Assembly: GCA_013368445.1 (NCBI GenBank)
Contig: JAACJO010000002.1
Span: 1,116,001-1,180,000, forward strand
Reading direction: 5' to 3'
DNA length: 64,000 bases
Origin: Leucocoprinus leucothites
Lineage: Eukaryota; Basidiomycota; Agaricomycetes; Agaricales; Agaricaceae
Of this stretch, positions 23,303-34,563 are shown in pieces. The position numbers were made by a program, and so were the translations under genes. Below the pieces are notes generated by a model that made no database searches, was not told the DNA's origin, and was given only the letters and a program-made list of their open reading frames with translations. Numbering within the stretch: the stretch's first letter is position 1; each line of letters opens with the position of its first letter.

Positions 23303-26300
23303 CGCCAAAGGAGACACGGATAATAGGTAGAGAAACCAGACGCCCGAACGGATCAACTGGGGGAAGAACGAATGGAGGGGAGGCCATTATATAGAAAAGA
23401 CAAAAGAGGCTTCATCAGCTTGCGTCGGAGGTTTGCCCTCGGAGTGACGATAGAGTCAAAGGATTGGAAAAGTCATTCACAGCCTTTCTCATCTTGACTG
23501 AGCGATCGTGAGCCGGATTCTAATTGCGCTAGCTCATCAATAACCGGCTTCCGGGTCACGTGCTGTGACACTGCAGATCCTCTATCGGGATTCGTCCTCA
23601 GGTGTTTTGTTCTTTCTCTCGGGCTGTGTTCTCATCGGCCCACCCTCTCCTCACCCCCTCACTAATAGACGTCTTCTCTTGGAAAAACTCCAACAGCACA
23701 CATTCGACAAGCCCACCCGCGGTGACTCGTTACCCCGTAATCCATTGACTGGGGCTAGCCATAACCACTGTGCCTGGAATCGGTATGTGTTGTTTGAACT
23801 GACATGCAATGAGCGTTCCGTTCTAAGATCTCAGCTTGAGTGACAAAATCTAGCTCGGCTCCCTCCGGGATCTCTTAACTTTCTGTTTAAGCAGTCGCTC
23901 AAGATCCTGTCTTTCGCCTCGATCTTAACCAGGGCGCTTCATCCTCGTTTCGCGTCTGCTTCTCCCGCGCTCCTAGCGAGGCAGATGGCTCCTTTATCGT
24001 CGCATTTCTGCGATATGGCGAGTCACTTCTGATCGCAGTCCAGCACCACCCTATCAAAGCAGTCCGAATGCTTAGCATTAAGAATAGTAACTCTGATGAG
24101 AACCAGTGGTCGATCGATCTAAGCTTCCAAGGTGATTTTGCTTTCCAGTGAATAACGATACAAGAAAGCTATAAAGAATAAATCGATCTACGTCACAAAA
24201 GTTACACTCCAAGCAAACAGCTTGTTACTTACGAATGCCCCAACAACAGCACTAAGTAATATTCGCCTCAGAGGTTGTTCACGAATTTCCCACAACAATG
24301 CTCACGCTATTCCGCCAACCCTTGTCGGTATTGTCTGAGGCTATTCACTGCCTCATCTATGGTGGCCAAACTTGGCACCACTTGCCTCGTGTTCGCTTCA
24401 CTAAGCCTATGACGTCTGACCGCCGTGCCTTGGCCAACCGATTTAACCTCGAGGCAAACGCCACCATCATCCCGCACTGTCCCTCCGCTCACAGCATCTA
24501 TTCCCGCTCCGCCCAACTTTTATTCACCACCTACATGCGGCCGAGGCAAGAAAGTAATAAATGTGTTATTTCCGGTCGGCTGTTCTTCCCTCCGCTAGTT
24601 CTTCAGGGTGAAGTCCTCATAACCGATAGCCATGACATAGTCCCCAAGCTTTAATTCTCGCAGGAGGTCGGGATCCCAAATCAAGTAAATTTGGAGGGAG
24701 GCGACCCCACCAATCACGACACACAGCCACGTGTACTACAAATAGCGCTAAACTTTGTTCAATCGATCGTGACCAAAGTGTACCCAACCTGTGTTGGGCA
24801 TCTGTTTGAATTTAAATTAGCCCTAGGTCACACTCAAACCGAGAAAGCATTCACGGACAACTCTGCGCCCCTGCAAAACAGCAATCGAGAAAACATTTCA
24901 GCTGCTGTAGGTACCAGACGGATGATTCTGTTATGATCAACATAGCATCAAATGAGCAGGCTTGACCCAAACTAGTGGATCGGCCAGTTTGTCGACCGTG
25001 TATTTGTCCCTTCAGGCCCGAGAGTTTGGCTAACCCTATCGCCCAGCCCATCACAAACCCTCGGATATCGACGGTAACAGCTGATCTTCTCGTCACACAA
25101 AAACTTACCAACTTTAAGCAGTAATTACCGGATGGAAAATTGCTCTCTAAACATACGCTAACCAATTTCTCCAACATCCGCAGCCCTATCACACAAGAAA
25201 TACTCTCATGCAAAGCAAAGGGATGTGGAGTGCATATGATTTTCCGAGAACTGTCAAATTGCTCGACAGCATCAGTCGGCATATGTCACAGCTTGTTAAA
25301 TCTCATCGTTCTATGAAGCACAAACAGAAAACCAAAAAAGGATATCATTAGGACTAAGAGATGATCGTTGAACGTTTGAGCCTTAGGATCCCAGTTTCCC
25401 GGTCTCACAGGTACGATTGTTTTTGGCTTCTCCTAAATGGAAGAAACCCTCGCTGATCCAAATCAACAACAAAAAACAACACCTTCTCTCGAGTACCCTC
25501 AAACTGCACAGGATACAAGGGTACTAGTATCAGACCTCACTTCCGATGGCCAAGCTGATGTGCCTTTGACAACTCTGAATTCAATCAGACTCTTCTCAAA
25601 GGTATAATTTCCGACCGACATGGAGTATACGGACGCCTATAGGCAGACTTGAGAAGCGCTCGACGACCAACACGCATATCCCACGATGTCCGATAGGGAA
25701 AATTGGGCGATATAAATAACAATCACTCTGTCGTTTCCCAGCATATATGACGCTTTCTGCTCGTTGATATCACGTTGATCCGTTACTATTTTATGCACCC
25801 AAACCTTCATGGGAGGTATGATTGTACGTACTGTTTCCAAGGGGGCCAAAAACGATCAGGTCGATCTTTAGGTAGTAGGGTTTCAATCAAGTGTCAGCTC
25901 TATCGATCCCTCACCGCGAATCCCCCCCTCTTCTTCCGAGAAGTGGCTCAGCTGAGAGCCGAGCTATTGTTTCTTCGGTCGTTGCGATGGAGAGAATAAG
26001 GGTGGTATCTCAGAGAGGGATTTACAAGACTCATTTCGGTGCGTCCAAGAGGGGACATTGACTCGTGAAGAATGGAGCCACGCCAAGTACCACCCCACCC
26101 CACCGAACAAAGAAATAAACGGGGGCTTCGGCACACTAACAGAGACGGGTGACCTTCCTTGTCATTCGGAATTTAGAGGTCTACCCCACCCCGAGGGCCA
26201 TTCATTAGAAAGAAGGGAGCTCAATATATCCTTTTTTCGACATCCGGAGATTTACCAACGCCAGCGGTGCCGCTCAATGTTGAAGAGGGCAGGGACATTG

Positions 26301-26482
26301 GCCAGTAACGACAGAATAGGAAGGGCTCCTTCTAAATCGTGACAGGACCAAAACTAAGTAAACAGAAGGAGAAAGTATTTTAATGCCGGGAATAGAGAAA
26401 TGGGGATATCCGGCGAGTCAACCATTCGTTTCAAAACTCATCTAAACCTCGTCCAAACGATTCAAGAGAGGTCCATTAACGC
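23303..26482. other. 3.2-kb region without a recognisable gene
   Basis: This is the longest stretch without a supported gene. It holds the promoter of the Zn2Cys6 regulator at its left. An open frame at 24298-24654 (118 codons, +) begins with ATG but shows no motif, no signal peptide and no obvious splice extension. I found no terminal repeats, transposase or reverse transcriptase motifs. Confidence 0.45.
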
Positions 26483-28637
26483 CTAAACGCCTCCTGTCAA
26501 TCTTCGCTTCTTCAGCTCGCTGACAGCACATCCATAGTCATCATGAGAAGGGAGACGGCTACACCCTCCTGTGGGAACTAGTTGGAAATCGTTCAAGGAT
26601 TGCACCTCGGAGCGTTGCAGTTCCGGAGAGATCGTGACATGACTGATTCCATAGGCCTGAAAACAGTGCTGCAACGTCTGCTCGATCTGCTCCCACTGTT
26701 CTAGAGATGTCCCTGTGGGTACGCAGGCGTGCAACGACGCTAGAATCACTCTGACCATGCGGTTACCAAGTTTTCGGCGTTCGTTCAAGTGATAGTGTTT
26801 AATCATTGATTGAATATTTGCATATGATGTGATGATAAGTCGATGGTGGAGATGCACATGGTGAAACCATTCCGAGCGTCCGTTTAATGGCAGTTGGAAT
26901 GATAAGAGGATCATGAAAAGTGGGGTGAGATATGCATGCATTCTAAGGACAGTTCTGACGTACGATTGCGACAAATGCCAAACGTGGAGGTCGTGTACGG
27001 AGAGGACGTCGGGAATCTGGAAAAAACCAGAATCACGAGCAAAAGCACCTCGACGTTAATATCGCTCTACGTCACTATCTATCAATGAAAAGGTACGGAC
27101 CGACAATAGGTCTTCTTTGATTTTTGCGAGGTCAAGATATAGTGGAGCCGCCTCAAGCAGGATCCGGCCTGACTTCAACGCTGTGGAATAGCGAACAAAT
27201 TCAGATTGAACCATCAATCAGAGCAAACAGTATATTCTCGCGCTAATAAAAACCTACTCATGGGAATAGCGCTGGCAAAGATGATCAGACTAATAGCAAG
27301 AGATGCAGCGGGGTCAGCGTAAAAGCGGTTTTGGCTATGAGGCGCGGCCTTCCATATAATGAGAGCGACAATTATTACCCCAATATCTGACAAAAAGGTA
27401 GCCAACAGGTCTGTGAATGAAGCGACCATGTATAAAGAAAAATCAACGCACTATTTACGGCATCGCCAATAAGGTGGACCAAAACTCCGACCAATCCGAG
27501 ATTATGTTGGTGAGCAGTAACTGGAGGGTCAATTGTATGATTATGTGTCGCATGCTGTTTTGTTAGATGCTCGATCGTCAGCTATTTTCTTACTATTTTC
27601 ATTGGAAATGAAAGAATCGTGTGGAGGAGGACGGAACGCAGGGGGTATGGAAGGAGAGAGTGGTAGAACATACAATATGTTCCCGAAGGGAATCTCCAGT
27701 AGGGTTCGGATCGGATGTAGTAATCGGGATGGACTGGCCATGTCCGTGCCCTCCGTGGCCATGATGATCTTACGCGTACGCGTGAGTCGTGCGGTCCATT
27801 TTGTGTTAAAGATAGTGTACTTACCATGGATTACAAACGCACTGATTATGTTGAGGGTCAAACCGACACAGCCGATGATTAGAACCAAAAATGGCTCCTC
27901 AATAGCTTCAACGTGAAGAAAACGTTCAATTGATTGCAGAAAGATAGATAGAGCGAGTGCCAGGAGGAAGACACCATTGAAGAAAGCGCCTGTGAAAGAA
28001 TAGACATTAGACTCGGGCACGTCACTTCGGGGTGACATCTGCTTACCAACCAGCTCTGCACGATGAAAAGCAAACGTAAATTTCACTGTCTGAAAATAAC
28101 TGTCGGAACGAGGCGTATGAATGTGGAAAAGTGTGAACTAACGTGTTCGCCACTGTCTTGTAGCTGGTGGTCGTGGTGGTGATAAACAAAACGCCGTTCC
28201 ATCATAGAACATGATTGTGCGACATACGTAAGCAGCAATGAATGCAATAGCACTGCGGTCGGTTGCATGAGCACCGGAAGACAAAGCTGTGATGAAATAC
28301 TCACTAAGCTACGATATCCTGCATTCGATGCACAAAACGTTAGCCGACTCCGTCGTCAGTCCGCAGCAACGGATGTTTGCAGCTATAGCTCACATTGAGG
28401 TAGTGGAACTAGGGTTCATATTGGCCGACATGCACTTTGTAAGAATAGTGGGGTTGGAAGTGCTGGAAGACATACCGCATCGGCAATAAGTGCAAGACTC
28501 TTGGTCCTGAAGCCCACTGAAGATCCGGTATGACGGTGGACTCTCAACCGAACAGAAGAGGTCTCACCTGCAATTTCTGCAATGAAGAATGCAAAACTGA
28601 TTACCAGTACAATCCCAATTCTAGTCGTGTTCTTCAT
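26483..28637 (-). CDS. ZRC1: CDF-family zinc transporter (ZRC1/COT1-like)
   Basis: Cation diffusion facilitator expected to move Zn2+ (perhaps Co2+) into the vacuole. The N terminus MKNTTRIGIVLVISFAFFIA begins TM1. TM2 contains the metal site FHYLND, and TM5 carries its partner LVHLIGDAVND. A His-rich cytosolic loop reads HDHHGHGGHGHGQ and is followed by HATHNH. The C-terminal domain has VHDLHVWHLSQS joined to VILASLHACVPTG and ends near ISHVTISPE. There are ten or more introns. One, 26751-26963, is unusually long (213 nt), in frame and free of stops, so its retention would insert 71 residues. The start is the ATG at 28637. Family assignment is firm; the metal is inferred from the His-rich loop. 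Confidence 0.93.
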
Positions 28638-29443
28638 GACTATGGCGTGATTGCATAGAACGTGAACTGTTCTTCGGGTTATTTCCTAGGTCCTGGGGCG
28701 TCGGAGCTTGTCTAGGTGCGATATAAGCCTACAACCTAGGAATCGTAAAGGAAGGAAAGTAAACTCCGAACTGAACTGATGGTGGTGGTATGAAGACACG
28801 GAGTTGTGTGGGGAAATGAGGAAAGTCGGGTCTAAGTCCATATAGTACGTCATATATTTAGGTCTCAGGCTAATGATGATAAACTGTCCGAGGTTACTAT
28901 TACTCCGGAACACACCCATGAAAATCCTGTTGCTACAGACTTTCGATCGTGTCTCGTCTTTCATCCAGCTCCTGGGCTGTAGCTAATATGTCCATACCCA
29001 GTGCCCATTTTCCTGTGACACGTGGTCGTGGCGTTCTGCGGAACTGTGGCAGAAAAACGTGGAGCATAGGGAAGCAGTTTCTGCACGAGGCACCTTGCAA
29101 TGAATTGTGACATTTAGACAAAATACTTATGCTCTCTGTCAGCCTGACTCAGGTTGACGTTGCGGAGCATCGTCAGCTCCCGGAGCCCGGGTACTGCTGT
29201 ATCCTATGGGGTATATTATAAACTCTCAGCCTTGCCCCAAACTTGGGAATCTCCCCAATGGAATCTCATCTGTACCGGAATTTGGTCTCTATCAAGATGA
29301 ACGTCGACATCTCGGGACGCCTCCATTATTAAGTAGGAACAGGTTAGTTTGCAGCGAGATTGGGGTAACCCGCAGGGTAGTCGTTGGGGCGCGGTCGGAG
29401 GTGAACAAGGGCGATGATGAAAAGAGAATTCGCCAAAGAACAT
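28638..29443. other. Spacer of about 0.8 kb
   Basis: This region contains the promoter of the zinc transporter and the 3' region of EMC5. No gene or repeat is recognised. Confidence 0.5.
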
Positions 29444-29993
29444 CTATGTTCGCTGATTTATTGACTCTCTTGGAACGTTCGAGAACATATTCCTTCCACG
29501 GTGCGTGTAGCTCGCAAAACCCATACGGGCATCCATTTCGTCGATTTTGCTGCCCGTCAAGGGTAAATTGAGTAGGAAGATCTAGAAACATGAGAAACGT
29601 ACTGCTGTCGCATCTCGCTTGCCCATGATATCTGCTTGAGCGGTGATCCATAAAGAGCAGCCCCAATTATCCCAAGAATAGCCCCAAAAAGAGTCTCAAT
29701 AGCGATCTGGGTAATATTTCTGAGCGGTGAGTGGGGTCCGGAGGAGCTGCGGAAACAAAAGCCCACATCTTTAGGTAAAGCTTCTTGTGGCTGGCCCAAA
29801 GCCTTCAGGCGCGATAGGTCTGCATGAGGAAGAGCATGAGTGGAAAGCCAGTCTGTGGAAGGGAGAGAACATACGCTCATATCCAGAGTAGCCAGCTGCA
29901 AGCAGACGTGAGCATAGGTTGGGCTTTTCGGGCGAATAACTCACCGTGAAGGAGTGATATTACAGCAAGGATAATGAGAACACGCGCTGCCAT
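29444..29993 (-). CDS. EMC5: ER membrane complex subunit 5 (EMC5/MMgT family)
   Basis: Subunit of the ER membrane protein insertase complex. Five exons encode about 110 residues: MAARVLIILAVISLLH joins to AGYSGYE, then HLSRLKALGQPQEALPKD, then IAIETLFGAILGIIGAALYG (second membrane helix) and SPLKQISWASEMRQ, then HKIDEMDARMGFASYTHRG. Two transmembrane helices, the YE...LK.LG....LP.D motif between them and the basic C-terminal RG motif fit EMC5/Kre27/MMgT. The gene is head-to-head with the ZW10/Dsl1 gene, with 171 bp between starts. Confidence 0.88.
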
Positions 29994-30164
29994 CTTCAAA
30001 AGTGTTGTCGATGTGCTAGTGGGAGCTAAGTATGATCTTGATGCGTGCTGGCAGCAGTTGTTAGTGACGCAGCTACACGTGACACGTGGTACCTCCATTG
30101 CCCAATATCCTGGGCCTTCCTGGCCTTGTCCTTACATTCATTGTTCTTTCCTTCAACGGCCACC
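29994..30164. promoter_or_regulatory. Short divergent promoter of EMC5 and ZW10/Dsl1
   Basis: Only 171 bp separate the two start codons, so both promoters must overlap. The ZW10/Dsl1 start has a strong context (CCACCATGG). I recognise no specific factor site. Confidence 0.5.
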
Positions 30165-33100
30165 ATGGCTTTTCCTATTCCTACTCATTTACCCCGTAAA
30201 CAGGATGTTTCTTCCCGGATTTTGAACAAGATTGATTCGGCGACACACCAAACCCTGGATTCTACGCTGACCTCTACTTGGCTTAATGAACTTGACGAAA
30301 CAATCCAGATCACCAAGGTAATAACCTGTTTGGTTTTGTAATGGAAGACGGAGGATAAGACTGATGCCATGGATACATTGACACCTCTTAGACCCGTTTA
30401 CACGAATGTATCCAATCGGACCTACCCCAGTTCCAGCGGCAATGGGAATCCGCGAAATCCATCCAAACCAGACTCCAAACATTGACGAGTAACGTAGATA
30501 CCTTGGATGTCACTGTGAGCGATCTGAAGGTAAACAAAATCTCACTTTTGTCCACATGGCTAGGCACTAAATATGTCACATAGTCTGGCCTTGTTCCAGT
30601 CTTGCTTCAGAGGCTGTCCGAGCACTCCAAGCTGGTTCAAGAAGCTGCTGATATCCAGTCACGATATCAAGCATTATCACATATGCTCCAATGCAAAACT
30701 GGATTCTCAAACCTGGATAACTTAGTGAAAGCTGGAAAACTCCCGGAGGCAGTAGTTGTGTTAAAGGGGCTACACACACTTCTAGAATCGTCTCCTGAGC
30801 CCTTGGCCCAGTCAAAAATCTTTTCGGAGTTCCGAGTACGTCTTCCAAGTTTTCTATTATGTCTACTGACTGAATAGCATACGATTGAATTTAGCGTAAA
30901 CATCAAAGTACACAGGCGTTGGTTCAAGAGCAATTGAGCGATGCTTACACTCGCAGCATTGTCATTTCGGCTTCCACATTAGTTGTTCGATCGTCTGTTC
31001 AGGGTATGCCATTTTTGACGTTCTCTCTCCGCGTCTGTAAATGACTCTTCCTCAGTCCGGGGTTCAGATACCGTCCTTTCGCTACCGTCCATCCTATTCT
31101 CCCTCGCACCCAATTCTTTGGATCAGCACTTGGCGACATTAAGGCGTGACATTATCACTCATTTCATCGAATACGTCCTCCGACAGCCATCATCCGTCTC
31201 TCTTAACACCATCGGCGATACAGAATATTCAATTTCTTTGATGCCCGCACCGCCCAATAGCGAAACAAAAAGTAATCGAATAGAAAATCTTTCGCAGATT
31301 CTTTCTTTCCTATCAAGTCGTATATTTCCCTTCCTTCCATCTCCGGTTTCCTCAAGCTTCCCCCAATCTCTATTCAAACCCACAACAACCTCCCTGTTAA
31401 ATGTGCTTCTCGTTCCTTCCCTACCTTCCTCCTTCGGGCTGCTTCCCCCATTTCTGGAATTGGCAAAACGCGCCGTGACATTCGAGTCTGATGTGGTCAC
31501 GCGGCTTGAGGGTAGTTCAGCTGCGGAATTACCTATCCGAACCTGGGTTGACGGGCTTACGGTTCATTATGAGAGGCAGCGCCGACTTGAATTGCTAGGC
31601 AATTGTCGAACGATAATTTTGAGTCAAGAAGACTCCAAGGATTGTTTCATGTTTGAAATGGAAGTTAAATCGGAATCAACTCGGGCTACTGTTGTGCCTG
31701 TACAGGACGACGGAGTCGAGACTATAGATGACAACGAATTTAGGGACGATGCTTGGGGCTTTGATGATGAAGCTGAGGGAGGGAAACCTATGCCTGTCGA
31801 AAACCAAAAAATACCGGAGCCAGTACCTGTGCAGCGGGAGGAGGATGACTATCAAGATGACGCTTGGGGTCTTGACGATGAAAACACTGTCGAGGAGGAA
31901 CAGCCTCAGATACCTACACATGCAGCTGCGCATACGGAATTCATTCCAACTGAGGATGGCGACAATGGATGGGAGCTCAATGATGACGACTTGCCTGGGA
32001 CGAACTCTGAACCTAGCTTACTAGCTGCATCGCAGTCAACGGAGAGTGACAACCCGAGCGGAAACCCAGAACCCGATCCCGGCGACGCTTGGGGTTGGAA
32101 CGATGACACTGAAGTAACCGGGAACGACTCTAATTGGGATGACGATCCGTGGGCGAACGCACCCGCCGTCGACGAACCTGTGGCTGAAAAGCCTGCTGTG
32201 CGAAAAGCTGCGACTGGATTGCAAAAGATAGTCAACAAGGCAAAGAAACCAGTGAACGGGCACACAAGTGTTGCGTCAGCCACGCCCTCACCTGCACCAT
32301 TACACGCCCCACCACCGCCACCTCCAAACCTTCACTCCGCTAATGGCTACACATCCCACGCCGACAACGCCTGGCGGGATTCCACCCCTGCACCGGCGCC
32401 TGTACCTGTCAAGCGCCCGCCGGAACTGAAAATCCTCGCCAAAGAGAGCTTCACTGTCCCTGACAAAGCCAGACGCATTATCAAGGCGGTAGAGAACCTC
32501 ATTGAAGAGTGTAAGCAATTCCAAGCTTCAAGTCTCTTCCCCCTTTATCCTTCTATCACATCGTCAACATCATCAAGCCAGCCAGGCGCAATACTGTCAC
32601 AAACTCCACTTTCGCTCGTCGACTTGTATATTGCTATGTACCCTGTCAAGTTTGGTAAATACCTGCTTGATTCTGCGCAGAACGGCATGTTGTTCTCGAA
32701 TAGCTGTCTCTACCTAGCACACGAGCTTGGAAAGATTGAGAAGTCATTGGGTAGGAGCGGCGGGTTTGAAGGGTTGAAGGAGAAGCTCGAGGAGTGTGGC
32801 AAGAACTTGACGGTAGTCGGCGAGAGCTGGTACGAGCAAGTTGTAGTGAGTCTGTTTCAGTATTTCTGGTGGTTTCGTCTGTTGACGTTAGTCGCGACAG
32901 CAAACTCAATGCGAGAAGGTTGATGACCTCCTCGTGGAAGGTGCCAAAGGCTTTGCATACACAAGTAGTCAGGAACGCTACGATGAATGTGAAGCAGCGA
33001 TTGGTCAAGCCGTACAAGAAATCAAGCGGTTTGGCCGGCAACTCAAAGTACGTTGATTCACGAAGTGCATCCTGAAAGCCCTCGACTCACTCACTCTGCA

Positions 33101-33574
33101 CAGAGTATCCTAACAAAAGGCAAATATTATACTGCCATCGGTCTAGTCACTGAAGCAGCTCTCTCCCGGATTCTACAAGACATCTTGGCACTTTCTGACA
33201 TACCCGAAGTGGACTCTCACCGGCTAAGCGAGCTTTGTCGAATCCTTAACTCTTTAGAAGGTCTTTTCAGCCAAGATCCTGAACAACCATCCTTCGTCGT
33301 CGCGTATGTGCCTTCGTGGCTCAAATTTAATTACCTCTCGGAGCTTTTGGTATGTTCTCTCTTAGTCATTATTGTGCTATATCTGGTTAATGGGGCTTAT
33401 GTCGGAACTCAGGAAGCCTCAATGGCAGATATCTCTTACTTGTTTGAAGAGGGTGCTCTGGTTGACTTTGAGATTGATGAGCTAGTTAGGCTTGTCAAAG
33501 CTCTCTTCGCCGATACTGCACTACGGACCAATACAATCAACAAATTGATGGAGGGACATCCCGTATCGTCATAG
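30165..33574 (+). CDS. ZW10: ZW10/Dsl1-family vesicle-tethering protein
   Basis: Predicted subunit of the Dsl1/NRZ complex that tethers COPI vesicles at the ER; animal ZW10 also acts at kinetochores. The N-terminal about 250 residues are helical with LDETIQITKTRLHECIQSDL and the leucine-rich FSNLDNLVKAGKLPEAVVVL, the usual ZW10 N-domain pattern. The centre (31.73-32.16 kb) is strongly acidic with repeated tryptophan motifs (DDAWGFDDE, DDAWGLDDE, DAWGWND, NWDDDPWA), like the COPI-binding lasso of yeast Dsl1. The C-terminal part starts near PPELKILAKESFTVPDKA and contains YIAMYPVKFGKYLLDSAQNG and a helical end ISYLFEEGALVDFEIDELV. There are about eight introns. The start is the ATG at 30165. 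I estimate roughly 950 residues. Confidence 0.85.
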
Positions 33575-34563
33575 GTTCATGCTGTTGTTATCATGTTGGT
33601 AGTGCTTCCCGAGCTATTTCACTTTCGGATTACAGGCTGTAGTAGTATACCATCTTCCAATTGAAGAGCTAATGATACATTTCGTTCTCGAACAGAAGTG
33701 CTGCATGTAGCTCTACTTTCCGGGTTGCTCGTCCGTAATTGGATTGGGTTCTTTGCCTTGTAATGAATACATTTGGGATGCACGCAATATATGCGCAACC
33801 TAGACCGAGAATAATACAGTGGTGTTGTCTGAGATTAACCTTTTTTCTCCCCTTTCAATTTCTAGAAAGCTTGACTGAGGGTCTAAGGAAGTGTCTGGCG
33901 ATTAATCAATAATCAATAATCAATAAATCGTTGATGGGGCGCACCGGTAATTGCCGTGATCCCAGTGACATCGTCAATTGTGTTTAATCGCTGCTTTCCT
34001 CTGCTTTCACTCAGACGCTTCATTGTGTATCACTTTTCCTCACAGCCCTACGCCTCCAATGCAAATCCACCGGTAAATCCAAATTTAGAGGACTCCTACA
34101 AATGGCTTGGTAATCTGATTATTATTTATAGCGTCTTCCCACTTAGGTGACCGGATTCATCCAAGACCATACCGGGAACGCTAGGTTCTAACACTGTAAC
34201 GGACTTTATAGTGGCAGTGCTTTTGGGAACAACGATTCTCCATAAAGAGTGAACCACTTAGCCACTCGGAATATTTCGAACAACTTTGCTGGTCACATAC
34301 GACCCTGATGAGGTGAGTGAGTAGTTTTGGAAAACTTTGGGTAATTAAGGTTGAACTTGTCCCCCTGGTCCAGAATCCTGCGTTGTAATAGATCAATTAA
34401 ACAGCAGAGAGGATCAGCGCTTCCGTACTATGCGTTGCAGTCCCCACTATTAAGTCCTTCGCCTACAATATCCTTATGCGGAGCAACAGATGGAGTATTA
34501 ATGGACCCAGCACACACTTAAAAGTAAAGATGCGGCATGTGGCAGGCATTGACTGGAGGTGCA
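33575..34563. other. Spacer of about 1 kb
   Basis: The left part is the 3' region of the ZW10/Dsl1 gene and the right part the promoter of the beta-lactamase-like gene. A short imperfect tandem repeat (AATCAAT, about three copies) lies at 33901-33930. No gene is recognised. Confidence 0.5.

Noticed and set aside
24298..24654. 118-codon ATG frame (+) in the 3.2-kb gene-poor region
   Set aside because: No motif, signal peptide, splice extension or family resemblance; a frame this long can occur by chance in about 3 kb.
27770..27790. Two ACGCGT sites in the zinc transporter
   Set aside because: They lie inside an intron far from the start and are not in a promoter, so a cell-cycle role is not supported.
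33901..33930. Three copies of an AATCAAT-like heptamer, considered as an attachment or insertion scar
   Set aside because: Too short and AT-rich, with no flanking element; likely a small slippage repeat.
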